A model generated the notes under the pieces. The model saw only the letters and a list, made by a program, of their open reading frames with translations. It did no database searches and was not told where the DNA came from. From DATJUF01 sp035524095 (GTDB taxonomy: Bacteria > Desulfobacterota > Binatia > Binatales > Binataceae), in contig DATKPK010000073.1 of NCBI GenBank assembly GCA_035524095.1, forward strand, positions 1-24,099: 24,099 nt of DNA, given 5' to 3'. Below, piece after piece: positions 7,049 through 14,782 of the stretch. Within the stretch, counting starts at the first letter, position 1, and each line of letters begins with the position of its first letter. The position numbers were made by a program, and so were the translations under genes.

Positions 7049-7148
7049 CGCGTCAACGCCCGTACTATTTGGCACTGCCGACTTTGCTTGGCCCTCGATG
7101 TGCTAAGCATTGGAGTAGACTGCGCACACTGGGATTAGCCTGAGCAGG

Positions 7149-8387
7149 ATGAGAACTCTAGCGTTGGTAATGGCTGGTGGGCAGGGGACCCGCCTCTATC
7201 CACTCACACGCGACCGCGCCAAACCGGCCGTGCCGTTTGGTGGCAAATACCGCATCGTGGATTTTGTTCTTTCGAATCTGGTCAATTCGCAAATCTACTC
7301 GATCTACGTGCTTGTGCAATGGCGCTCCCAGTCTCTGATTGAGCATTTGAAGGACGGATGGCAGTTCGGGCGCATTCTCCATGACCATTTTATCGTGCCG
7401 GTGCCCGCGCAGATGAGGCTCGGGGAGAGCTGGTATCAGGGCACCGCCGACGCGATCTTCCAGAACCTCAACCTCATGGATGATTTTCGTCCTGACCTCG
7501 TGGCAGTATTCGGCGCCGACCACATTTATCGGATGGATATCGCGCAGATGATTGAGTTCCACGTCGAACGCAAGGCTGCGATTACGGTTGCGACATTACC
7601 TGTCCCTTTGCACGAGTCGGATCAATTCGGCGTGCTGGAGGTGGACTCTGGCCTGCGCGTCACGGGTTTCGACGAAAAGCCCAAAACAGCGCGGCCGATG
7701 CCTGGATCACGCGACCAATGCCTGGCGTCGATGGGCAATTATCTTTTCGATCCAACTGTTCTCCGCGCCGCGCTCATCGAGGATTCGCAAAATCACAACA
7801 GTCATCACGATTTTGGGCGTGACCTGATTCCATCCCTCATCGAACGCGTGCCGGTTTACGCTTATAACTTCATGACCAATCGGATTCGCGGCGATTCAGA
7901 AGAGAATTTCAGCTATTGGCGCGACGTCGGGACGGTCGAGGCCTACTACGAGGCCAATATGGATTTGCGCGACGCCCGGCCCCACTTGAATCTTTACAAT
8001 CCCTTCTGGCCGCTGCGCACCGCCTATTATAACCAACCACCAGCCAAGTTTGTCTTTAATGAAGACTCTCGACGAGGGCAGGCGCTCCATTCGGTGATTT
8101 CAGAGGGCTGTATCGTTTCGGGCGGATCAATTCGCAATTCAGTTCTTGGGCGTTCGGTGTTCGTCCATTCCTACAGCCAGATTGACGATTCGGTCGTCAT
8201 GGATTACAGCGAGATTGGGCGTGGCGCACGCATTCGCCGAGCAATTATTGACAAAAACGTGCGGATCGCAGATGGAGAAGAGATTGGCTATGATCTCGAA
8301 CGCGATCGCAAGCGGTTTTTCGTCACTGAGTCGGGTATCGTCGTGATTCCTAAGTCGCCCAAGCCAGAAACCAACGCCTTTATTTGA
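7149..8387 (+). CDS. glgC: Glucose-1-phosphate adenylyltransferase (ADP-glucose pyrophosphorylase)
   Basis: Makes ADP-glucose from glucose-1-phosphate and ATP, the committed step of bacterial glycogen synthesis. The 412-residue protein has the nucleotide-binding MAGGQGTRLYPLT near the start, PAVPFGGKYRIVDF, WYQGTADAIFQN, FGADHIYRMD and the sugar-binding DEKP, followed by YWRDVGTVEAYYEANMDL and a C-terminal left-handed beta-helix with hexapeptide-like repeats. Length is normal for the family. ATG at 7149 has only a weak ribosome site (AGCAGG directly before it). No glgA or glgB is in the window, so glycogen genes are dispersed or partly absent here. The long structured leader suggests regulation at the RNA level. 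Confidence 0.96.
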   Translation: MRTLALVMAGGQGTRLYPLTRDRAKPAVPFGGKYRIVDFVLSNLVNSQIYSIYVLVQWRSQSLIEHLKDGWQFGRILHDHFIVPVPAQMRLGESWYQGTADAIFQNLNLMDDFRPDLVAVFGADHIYRMDIAQMIEFHVERKAAITVATLPVPLHESDQFGVLEVDSGLRVTGFDEKPKTARPMPGSRDQCLASMGNYLFDPTVLRAALIEDSQNHNSHHDFGRDLIPSLIERVPVYAYNFMTNRIRGDSEENFSYWRDVGTVEAYYEANMDLRDARPHLNLYNPFWPLRTAYYNQPPAKFVFNEDSRRGQALHSVISEGCIVSGGSIRNSVLGRSVFVHSYSQIDDSVVMDYSEIGRGARIRRAIIDKNVRIADGEEIGYDLERDRKRFFVTESGIVVIPKSPKPETNAFI

Positions 8388-8431
8388 ACCCGCCCGGCTT
8401 GTAAGACCAGCCTTTATCCCAAAGATTACTG

Positions 8432-9448
8432 ATGCCCGAATCCGCCAGTCAGATCCGTGACGATTCAACCCTGACGGACAGCACGCTTTTCCTTCCACTG
8501 CGCCGGCCCATTGCGCCGTCCGCTGTGCCGATGGATACTGCGAGCCGCTTACTGTTCTATCTGATGGCGGCGACACTCCATCTGCTGAGCCTGATTCCGG
8601 ATTTTATACTCTACCCGCTGGGCGTCATGGGCGGCCTAATCGGCTATGCGTTCGACCGCCGCCATGTCCGTATCGGCATGCGCAATCTTGCGATCGCTTT
8701 TCCCAATCGCAGCGAAGATGAGCACCGGCGCATCCTGCGTGCCTCCTACGTGAACCTGGGACGAAGCGCGGCAGAATATGTCCGGTTGGGCGGATTCTTC
8801 TACGAGCGTCTCAAGAGCCGCGTCACGTACGCCAGCATGGATAGTCTGGCCGAGGCGAAGGGGCGCGATCCGAAGGCCGGTGTCGTGATCCTCTCCGCTC
8901 ATTTCGGCAATTTCGAGCTGCTGCCCACCGCCCATGCGATGCATGGTTATCAGATTACCCTGGTGCATCACACGCAACGGTTCCTCGCGGGCGACGCCTT
9001 GATGACCTTCGTGCGCGAGCGGGCGGGTGTTGAGATCATGCGCAAGCACTCGGCAGCGCGCGGTGTTTTGCGGGCGCTCAGGCGCGGGGATCTGGTCGGT
9101 ATTCCCTTTGATCAAAACGCCAAGCGTAGCGAGGCAATCTTCGTTCCTTTCTTTAACGAGATCGCCGCGACTGCCAGCGGCTTAGCCCGGCTGGTCGCGA
9201 TATCGGGCGCCTCGGTCGTGCCAGTCGTGATTATTCGCCAGCCCGATGGACGTTCCCATAAGATTGAGGCGCAACCGGAGGTGCCGGTGCAGCGCAGCGG
9301 TGACGCTGAGTCTGACGTGGTGGAAAATACACGGCGTTTCGTCCGGGCCATTGAAGATATCGTGCGACGCTATCCTGAGCAGTTCCTCTGGACTCATCGA
9401 CGCTACCGCACCCGTCCGCGCGGAACACCTCCAGTCTATGATGCCTAG
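8432..9448 (+). CDS. Lysophospholipid/lipid A acyltransferase, LpxL/HtrB family
   Basis: A 338-residue inner-membrane-associated acyltransferase. The catalytic H-x4-E motif is SAHFGNFE (His157, Glu162); the family features MRNLAIAFP, GIPFDQNA, VPFFNEIAATASGLARL and a final FLWTHRRYRTRP are all present. A hydrophobic segment at about residues 40-72 would anchor it. The first 33 residues are polar and absent from most relatives, so ATG at 8531 (MDTASRLLFYL) is a possible true start, although neither start has a clear ribosome site. The protein would add a secondary acyl chain to lipid A, or acylate a related lipid. It lies 44 nt after glgC and may share its transcript. Confidence 0.88.
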   Translation: MPESASQIRDDSTLTDSTLFLPLRRPIAPSAVPMDTASRLLFYLMAATLHLLSLIPDFILYPLGVMGGLIGYAFDRRHVRIGMRNLAIAFPNRSEDEHRRILRASYVNLGRSAAEYVRLGGFFYERLKSRVTYASMDSLAEAKGRDPKAGVVILSAHFGNFELLPTAHAMHGYQITLVHHTQRFLAGDALMTFVRERAGVEIMRKHSAARGVLRALRRGDLVGIPFDQNAKRSEAIFVPFFNEIAATASGLARLVAISGASVVPVVIIRQPDGRSHKIEAQPEVPVQRSGDAESDVVENTRRFVRAIEDIVRRYPEQFLWTHRRYRTRPRGTPPVYDA

Positions 9449-9459
9449 CCAAAGCGGGA

Positions 9460-10305
9460 TTAGGCGGATCGCACGTCCAAGTTCGAATCCTTGGGCGGCC
9501 CGAGAATCCGACGCAAAGCGACTGCGATAATTATCGCGGCGCTCCATGCCGCTGGGGCGGCGATCAAGGGCACCGGACCCGGCCCTGCGAGCCATAACGG
9601 CATTGCAGTATGGTCAACAACAATCGGCCAAGTCTTAGCGCCAATTACGAACCCGGCATGGAGGCCAATCGAAAGATAGACCTTGCCGGTCAGCATAAAG
9701 GCCTCGCCGAGGACAATCCCGAGCAGGAAAAGTCCGATCAGGACCGGTAGCACCTCCATCGGATGAGCGAGGCGTGCCGCGCTGAGCGCTATATTCTGGA
9801 AGCCCGCCAGCGGATAGTAGCCGCGCAAATAGATATGCGCTGGCGAGCGTAAAATGTGCGCTACCGCGTAGACCAAAGCGCTGCCGATTAGCGCAGGGCG
9901 CGGTCCGTAATCGATGCGAATGCCCGCGAGCAGAAAGGCGCGAAAAAAGGCTTCTTCGATCACCGCTATCACTATCGCAGCGAGGGCATATTTGAGCCCG
10001 TGCCGGAGAAGTGGGAGCGCCGGCAGCAGATGCCCATAGCCAGAGGCTACGGCGAGGGCGAAAAGGATCGCAATCACGCCAAGGGAAATCGTTAGCCCCA
10101 ACGCGAATTCGCGGCGATAGGCCAGTGGATGTGCGAAGGCCTGCTGCAACAGTACCGGGAGATCAAGGCGGCGCGCACAGAGCAGTAAGACAATCAGCAG
10201 CACCACCATCATCGTACGGTCGAAGATGCGCGGGAAAGGAAAATGGAAGCCGATCGCCGCAACACCCCATGCCGCAAAAGGCGACAGGATCGCTGCAGCA
10301 ATCAA
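9460..10305 (-). CDS. CPBP family intramembrane protease (CAAX/Abi-type)
   Basis: A multi-pass membrane protein of 281 residues with the CPBP motifs: VIEEAFFRAFLL (Glu117, Glu118, Arg122), YAVAHIL (His150) and GLHAGFVIG (His216). These residues form the active site of Rce1-like glutamate proteases. The listed start is TTG, but the reading frame is open upstream and encodes more hydrophobic residues (RFTFALAAGL), so the first membrane segment seems cut; a CTG at 10374 that overlaps the stop of the SDR gene could be the true start, giving about 304 residues. Substrate unknown. It is the last of three minus-strand genes and ends 11 nt from the convergent acyltransferase gene. Confidence 0.85.
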   Translation of the reverse strand: MIAAAILSPFAAWGVAAIGFHFPFPRIFDRTMMVVLLIVLLLCARRLDLPVLLQQAFAHPLAYRREFALGLTISLGVIAILFALAVASGYGHLLPALPLLRHGLKYALAAIVIAVIEEAFFRAFLLAGIRIDYGPRPALIGSALVYAVAHILRSPAHIYLRGYYPLAGFQNIALSAARLAHPMEVLPVLIGLFLLGIVLGEAFMLTGKVYLSIGLHAGFVIGAKTWPIVVDHTAMPLWLAGPGPVPLIAAPAAWSAAIIIAVALRRILGPPKDSNLDVRSA

Positions 10306-10370
10306 GCCTGCGGCTAGGGCGAAGGTGAAGCGCGAGACGAAATGATGCGGAGCTGTGGCTGACGTTGCGG

Positions 10371-11015
10371 TCAGTCCTCGAGAATGACGGCGTCGTGATG
10401 GTCTGTGCTTGGCTTGCAGATTAACTTCATCACCTCTTCGATTGCTGAATGATCGACTGAAGCGAACGGGATCGCGCCGATGGTCACTTGGCCGGTGTGG
10501 AGCGCGTTCATTGCCGTTTGGGAGAAGGCGAGAATCCCCGCGTCGACCGCGGCTGAAACAGCGTCACACGCTTTTCCAAAGCCAAAGAAAGTGAGGATTG
10601 TCCCGAGAGTTGCCTGCTTTAGCATGTGCCGGGCGCTCATCCGCGCGAGAGTGATCGGAGCGCGTAGATTAACCGCCAGTAGACGATCCTGCTTCTCGGC
10701 ATCCAGTCCCAAAAAAGACTCATCAGAAGTGTTGACATGCGCAGCGTTGATCAGCACGTCGAGTCGCCCGAAGTGGTCAAGCGTCGTGTCAAAAATCTGC
10801 TCGGGCGCGTCATCGAGCTTGAGATCGGCCAATATGATCAACGCGTCACGTGCGGCAAGACCACTCAAGCGCCGCGTCTTTTCCAATTCCTCGAAGGTGC
10901 GAGCAGTGAGGGCGAGCGCGTAACCGCTAACCGCTAACTTGATCGCGATTGTACGTCCGAGTCCGCGTCCGGCACCTGTTATCAACGCAACTCGGCGCCC
11001 GGATTCGTCAGCCAT
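10371..11015 (-). CDS. SDR-fold protein lacking the catalytic Tyr/Lys pair
   Basis: A 214-residue Rossmann-fold protein of the short-chain dehydrogenase family. The dinucleotide loop TGAGRGLG (13-20), the DVLINAA segment (usual NNAG) and the NLRAP asparagine (Asn116) are present. The YxxxK catalytic motif should precede the AGILAF helix, but that stretch reads SAAVDAG, with Ser at the Tyr position (154) and Asp at the Lys position (158); no Ser stands in the usual strand before it (TILTFFGFG). It is therefore probably not a normal oxidoreductase. The C-terminus is also short. The start is ATG 11015 or GTG 11024. The stop overlaps the possible CTG start of the CPBP gene, suggesting coupled expression. 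Confidence 0.82.
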   Translation of the reverse strand: MADESGRRVALITGAGRGLGRTIAIKLAVSGYALALTARTFEELEKTRRLSGLAARDALIILADLKLDDAPEQIFDTTLDHFGRLDVLINAAHVNTSDESFLGLDAEKQDRLLAVNLRAPITLARMSARHMLKQATLGTILTFFGFGKACDAVSAAVDAGILAFSQTAMNALHTGQVTIGAIPFASVDHSAIEEVMKLICKPSTDHHDAVILED

Positions 11016-11066
11016 GCAGCTCACGGACTACCGATCGCGCGCCTCAAGACCTGGAATTAGCCGCGA

Positions 11067-11672
11067 CTATTTCCCCACTTGATTGACCGCGCCGTTAGCG
11101 CTGGCCTCTCCGGTGCGAGCATACGCATGGCCATGACTCTCTTCCTGATCGGAGCGAAAGATCAGGTCGTCGACCGCCTTGCCGACTTCGTAACGTGCGA
11201 CCAGTTCATCGGGATCGAAGCGCTCACCAATTGGGTTTTTCGCGAACGCCGGACTGCCCATGAAATCATTCGCGGTCTGCGCGTCCATCAAGTCGATTTG
11301 GAACTCCATCATGTTCCGGTCGGGGTCAGTATAGTAGAGCGACAGCGTAAGGCCGTGACGAATCGGCTGAGCAGGCAGGATACCATTCGCCCTAAGCCGC
11401 TTGTAGGTCTCGATGAGCTCGCCGAGGTTACTCCAGGTGTATGCGACATGATGGACCCCTGAGTCGCTGTCGCGCCGGGGCGCTTCTTCACCACGCAGCT
11501 CGCCTAGGTTAATGAAGGCGAAGCGATGGTGCTCAGAGTCATAAGTTAGAAACGCAAGGCGATCGTCGCGATGCTGCACCTTCGCATTGAAAACCTTTGT
11601 GTACCATTCGATCATTTCGTCGAACTTGTGGGTTTTATAGACGACGTGGGCGAATTTACTCGGTACGGCCAT
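11067..11672 (-). CDS. VOC (glyoxalase/extradiol dioxygenase) family protein
   Basis: A 201-residue protein with one two-module VOC domain. Likely metal ligands are His9 (KFAHVVYKT), His75 (GVHHVAY) and Glu123 (MMEFQID), the His-His-Glu set of type I extradiol dioxygenases; YYTDPDRNMMEF is a typical stretch. Residues after about 135 form a polar tail unlike a second domain. I chose ATG at 11672 because GGAGG lies about 10 nt upstream; ATG 11693 and GTG 11699 lack one. An Fe(II) dioxygenase acting on a catechol-like ring is likely, but the substrate cannot be read from sequence. It lies 51 nt upstream of the SDR gene on the same strand and is divergent from the phosphomannomutase gene. Confidence 0.82.
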   Translation of the reverse strand: MAVPSKFAHVVYKTHKFDEMIEWYTKVFNAKVQHRDDRLAFLTYDSEHHRFAFINLGELRGEEAPRRDSDSGVHHVAYTWSNLGELIETYKRLRANGILPAQPIRHGLTLSLYYTDPDRNMMEFQIDLMDAQTANDFMGSPAFAKNPIGERFDPDELVARYEVGKAVDDLIFRSDQEESHGHAYARTGEASANGAVNQVGK

Positions 11673-11792
11673 AAGCGTCAGTCCTCCATACATTGCCACT
11701 CTGTTTATACCCTCAGCGGCATCGAATTGGCGAACATCTAGCTCCGCTTAACCGTATTGAATCGAACCTGATCGGCTGTGAGAATCTTCCCA

Positions 11793-13151
11793 ATGAACCC
11801 GCAGGTCTTTCGCGAATACGATATCCGGGGCATCGTCGAGGACGATTTCGATGACGAGTTTATCGTCAACCTCGGGCGTGGCTATGCGACTTTGCTCCAC
11901 GAAGCGGGCAAAAAGACGATCACCTTAGGGCGCGACTGCCGCATGTCCTCCGACGCGCTACGCGACCTGCTTATCGAAGGACTACTGCCGAGCGGAATCG
12001 ACGTGGTCGACATCGGGGTGGTGCCGACGCCGTTGCTCTATTTCTCTGTCTTGCATTGGAAGATGGACGGCGGCGTCATGATCACCGGCAGCCATAACGC
12101 TGCGGAATACAATGGCTTCAAGCTCGGGGTCGGGCCTTCGACGATCTTTGGTGCCGAAATTCAGCGGTTGCGTGCGATCGTTGAGGAGCGCCGCTTCGTT
12201 ACCGATAGGGGCCGGGGCAAACTCACTGGACGACCTGTATTGCCGGATTACCGTGAGTTCATAAAAGCCAACATTAAGTTAACCCCGGGCATGAAGGCCG
12301 TAATCGACGGTGGTAATGGCTGCGGTGGTGCGGTCGCGGAGCCGCTGATGCGCGAGATGGGGATCGACACAATCGGCATTTATATCGAGATGGATGGCCG
12401 CTTTCCCAATCACCATCCGGATCCTACAGTCGAAGAGAATATGCGCGATTTGCAGGCCGCGGTTCGCGAGAACGGGGCGCAGATCGGGATCGCCTATGAT
12501 GGCGACGCCGATCGCATCGGCGCAGTAGACGAATACGGCCGCATCGTGTGGGGTGACGAGCAGATGGTGGTTTATGCGCGATCGATCCTGGCGCGTCAGC
12601 CGGGCGCTACGATTATCGGCGACGTCAAGTGCTCGCGCCGAATGTATGATGATATCGCCAAGCATGGCGGCCGGCCGATCATGTGGAAGACCGGCCATTC
12701 GCTGATCAAAAGCAAGCTCAAGGAGGAGCACGCAGCGCTTGCTGGCGAGATGAGCGGCCACATGTTCTTTAACGACCGCTATTACGGCTTTGATGATGCG
12801 ATTTACGCATCCTTTCGATTGCTGGAGATCATCGGCCAGTCCGGTGGCAGCCTCGCCGCAATTCTGGCCGATCTGCCGAAAACCTCTTTCACGCCGGAGC
12901 TAAGAATCGATTGTCCCGACGATCGCAAGTTCGAGGTCGTTCGCAAGGCCGCTGACTATTTTCGTGCGCACTACGACACGATCGATATCGACGGGGCCCG
13001 GGTCAGTTTCCCCGGCGGATGGGGCCTCGTGCGTGCCTCGAATACGCAACCGGCCTTGGTATTGCGCTTCGAGGCCGACGACGAAAAGCGTCTCGGCGAA
13101 ATCCGTAGCCTCTTTGAAGGCAAACTGCGCGAATTCGGCGCGGGCGTCTGA
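11793..13151 (+). CDS. manB: Phosphomannomutase/phosphoglucomutase
   Basis: Interconverts mannose-6-phosphate and mannose-1-phosphate (often also the glucose forms). All four family signatures are present: ITGSHNAAEYNG with the phospho-serine (Ser100), the magnesium loop DGDADR (236-241), the sugar loop GEMSGH (318-323) and the phosphate-binding RASNTQP (414-420). The opening NPQVFREYDIRG fixes the start at ATG 11793; GTG 11778 is the alternative. Length (452) is normal. It lies 36 nt upstream of the mannose-1-phosphate guanylyltransferase gene, so the pair makes GDP-mannose for surface polysaccharide or lipid sugars. Confidence 0.93.
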   Translation: MNPQVFREYDIRGIVEDDFDDEFIVNLGRGYATLLHEAGKKTITLGRDCRMSSDALRDLLIEGLLPSGIDVVDIGVVPTPLLYFSVLHWKMDGGVMITGSHNAAEYNGFKLGVGPSTIFGAEIQRLRAIVEERRFVTDRGRGKLTGRPVLPDYREFIKANIKLTPGMKAVIDGGNGCGGAVAEPLMREMGIDTIGIYIEMDGRFPNHHPDPTVEENMRDLQAAVRENGAQIGIAYDGDADRIGAVDEYGRIVWGDEQMVVYARSILARQPGATIIGDVKCSRRMYDDIAKHGGRPIMWKTGHSLIKSKLKEEHAALAGEMSGHMFFNDRYYGFDDAIYASFRLLEIIGQSGGSLAAILADLPKTSFTPELRIDCPDDRKFEVVRKAADYFRAHYDTIDIDGARVSFPGGWGLVRASNTQPALVLRFEADDEKRLGEIRSLFEGKLREFGAGV

Positions 13152-13187
13152 CCACTGCTCCAACCATCCGGTTCTGACGTAAAACAA

Positions 13188-14255
13188 GTGCGAGGGCGGA
13201 AAAAACCGGCGTCGGCAGCGTTGATCATCGCCGGTGGACGTGGCACTCGCTTCTGGCCAGAGAGCCGCGGTGATCGTCCCAAACCGCTTTTCGCGCTTGA
13301 CGGTAAGACCTCGCTGCTCGCAGCGACAATAGCGCGGACGGCGGCCTTCGTTCCGCGCGAGCGCATCTTCGCGCTCGTTTCGGCGGATCAAAAGCGGCAG
13401 TTCGTAGACGCGATCAAGGGCCTGATTCCGCCGGCCAATCTGATCGTTGAGCCGGAAGGACGAGGCACTGCTGTCGCAATCGTCTATGGTTGCGCAATGA
13501 TCGCGAAACGGCTCGGTGATGAAGCGGTCGTCGCGGCTATGCCGGCCGATCATCATGTGACGCCCGTAAGTGCATACAAGGCAACGCTCGCGAGCGCGAT
13601 CGCGCTGGCGGATAGCCATCGGGCTATCGTGATCATCGGGGTCCCGCCTGTACGGCCCGAGACCGGCTACGGCTATATGAAAACCGGCCGGCCGGCCGGC
13701 AACGGATTCAAGGTTGATCGTTTCGTCGAAAAGCCGCCACCAGCGATGGCGCAAAAGATGATTCGTTCCGGCAAGTTCCTCTGGAACGCCGGAATGTTCA
13801 TATTGCCGCTGTCAATTCTGGCAGCCGAGCTAGTACGTCATGCTCCGACGCTTGCGGACGCGATGAAGAACTTCGCGACGCTCGGCCCGCGCCAACTGGC
13901 AAAGTTGTATCATGAGCTCGACTTCGACTCGTTCGATCGCGTAGTTGCCGAAAAGACCGCAGGCCTGCTGGGCGTTCGTGCGACCTTCCAATGGCATGAC
14001 GTGGGAAGCTGGCAAGGCCTATGGGAGGCGATGCGCGGTGGCGGTACGAACGTTCTCAGCGGCAATGTTGTCGTACTCGGGAGCGGCGGCGTGCTCGCGC
14101 GGGGCGGTGACCGCTTGATGGTTTTGCTCGGCGTCGATGACCTCGTGGCGGTCGATACGGGTGACGCGATTCTGATCGCACGCCGCTCACGCTCGCAGGA
14201 GATTCGTGGCGTAATCGACGAACTGACACGGCGTGGCCTCAAACGCTATCTCTAA
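13188..14255 (+). CDS. manC: Mannose-1-phosphate guanylyltransferase
   Basis: Makes GDP-mannose from mannose-1-phosphate and GTP. The 355-residue protein has the nucleotidyltransferase signature AGGRGTRFWPESR, then RPKPLF, VEPEGRGTAVAI, MPADHHV, PETGYGYMK, VDRFVEKP and WNAGMF, all typical of the family. It lacks the C-terminal cupin isomerase domain of bifunctional ManC/AlgA proteins, so mannose-6-phosphate must come from a separate isomerase not in this window. GTG at 13188 is the only plausible start after the upstream in-frame region without start codons. It is the second gene of the GDP-mannose pair and converges on the minus-strand gene at 14275 with a 19-nt gap. Confidence 0.93.
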   Translation: MRGRKKPASAALIIAGGRGTRFWPESRGDRPKPLFALDGKTSLLAATIARTAAFVPRERIFALVSADQKRQFVDAIKGLIPPANLIVEPEGRGTAVAIVYGCAMIAKRLGDEAVVAAMPADHHVTPVSAYKATLASAIALADSHRAIVIIGVPPVRPETGYGYMKTGRPAGNGFKVDRFVEKPPPAMAQKMIRSGKFLWNAGMFILPLSILAAELVRHAPTLADAMKNFATLGPRQLAKLYHELDFDSFDRVVAEKTAGLLGVRATFQWHDVGSWQGLWEAMRGGGTNVLSGNVVVLGSGGVLARGGDRLMVLLGVDDLVAVDTGDAILIARRSRSQEIRGVIDELTRRGLKRYL

Positions 14256-14274
14256 CGTTTGCCCGCCTGTGCGA

Positions 14275-14727
14275 TCAGTCGAGCGCTTGGGTATCGCATT
14301 TCAGCACGAGACCACGCAGGTCACCGAGGTTGCGTTCCTCGTTCGAGGCGAGAGCGCGGAGCTTTGCCGCCGCGTGATGGTCATGGCCGTCCAACAGCAC
14401 GATCGCCTGATTCAAATCGCCTAACATCTGCGCCTGCAACGTCAGGTCGGCCTTGAGCCGCCGCCAATTGTTGGCGCCCTCAAATTGCATGATCGGCTGG
14501 GCTATGAAGCTACGGCCCTCAGTCGCGATGAATTGACCGAGTATCTCGGCTTGCGCCTCTTCAGTTGCCGCCAGCCCTTCGAGACCCGCCCGTATCGTCG
14601 GATATTTGCACATCGCGGCATGATTCTTGAGTTTGGCTATCAAGATCCCATAGCGTGCGGCCACTGAGACCAGTAAATCGATCGCGCGGGAACGCGGGCT
14701 CCCCCAGAACCACTCCCTCAGACTCAT
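14275..14727 (-). CDS. Small all-helical protein, possibly ferritin-like fold
   Basis: A 150-residue protein (from ATG 14727) predicted by eye to be all helical. Segments such as LEGLAATEEAQAEILGQFI and LRALASNEERNLGDLRGLV place Glu at positions where ferritin-like proteins carry metal ligands, but the partner histidines are missing (EEAQ instead of ExxH), so I suggest only a ferritin-like shape, with low confidence. A GTG at 14820 would extend the protein by 31 residues and overlap the end of the penicillin-binding protein gene by 38 nt. It is the last gene of a minus-strand run trmI, PBP, this gene, and may be co-expressed with them. Confidence 0.6.
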   Translation of the reverse strand: MSLREWFWGSPRSRAIDLLVSVAARYGILIAKLKNHAAMCKYPTIRAGLEGLAATEEAQAEILGQFIATEGRSFIAQPIMQFEGANNWRRLKADLTLQAQMLGDLNQAIVLLDGHDHHAAAKLRALASNEERNLGDLRGLVLKCDTQALD

Positions 14728-14782
14728 CGGCAGATAGCTATCGGTCTCGCGGCACGGATTGTCAAGTGCGGCCGACAGTTGC

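Larger units (their letters stand above)
6725..7148. other. 424-nt gene-free region, structured leader of glgC
   Basis: No credible gene is found here. It lies between divergent genes and holds a TTGACA-type plus-strand promoter (6840-6868), a near-palindrome CTTAA-T-TTAAG (6873-6883) around the expected start point, and several inverted repeats downstream of it. If the promoter drives glgC, the untranslated leader would be about 270 nt. Confidence 0.55.

Noticed and set aside
7026..7106. 26-codon frame MAVATMIAAS... in the glgC leader
   Set aside because: No ribosome binding site, and its start lies inside the 8-bp inverted repeat; too short to support.
12900..13754. 284-residue minus-strand open frame
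   Set aside because: Antisense to the phosphomannomutase and guanylyltransferase genes, which are both fully supported.
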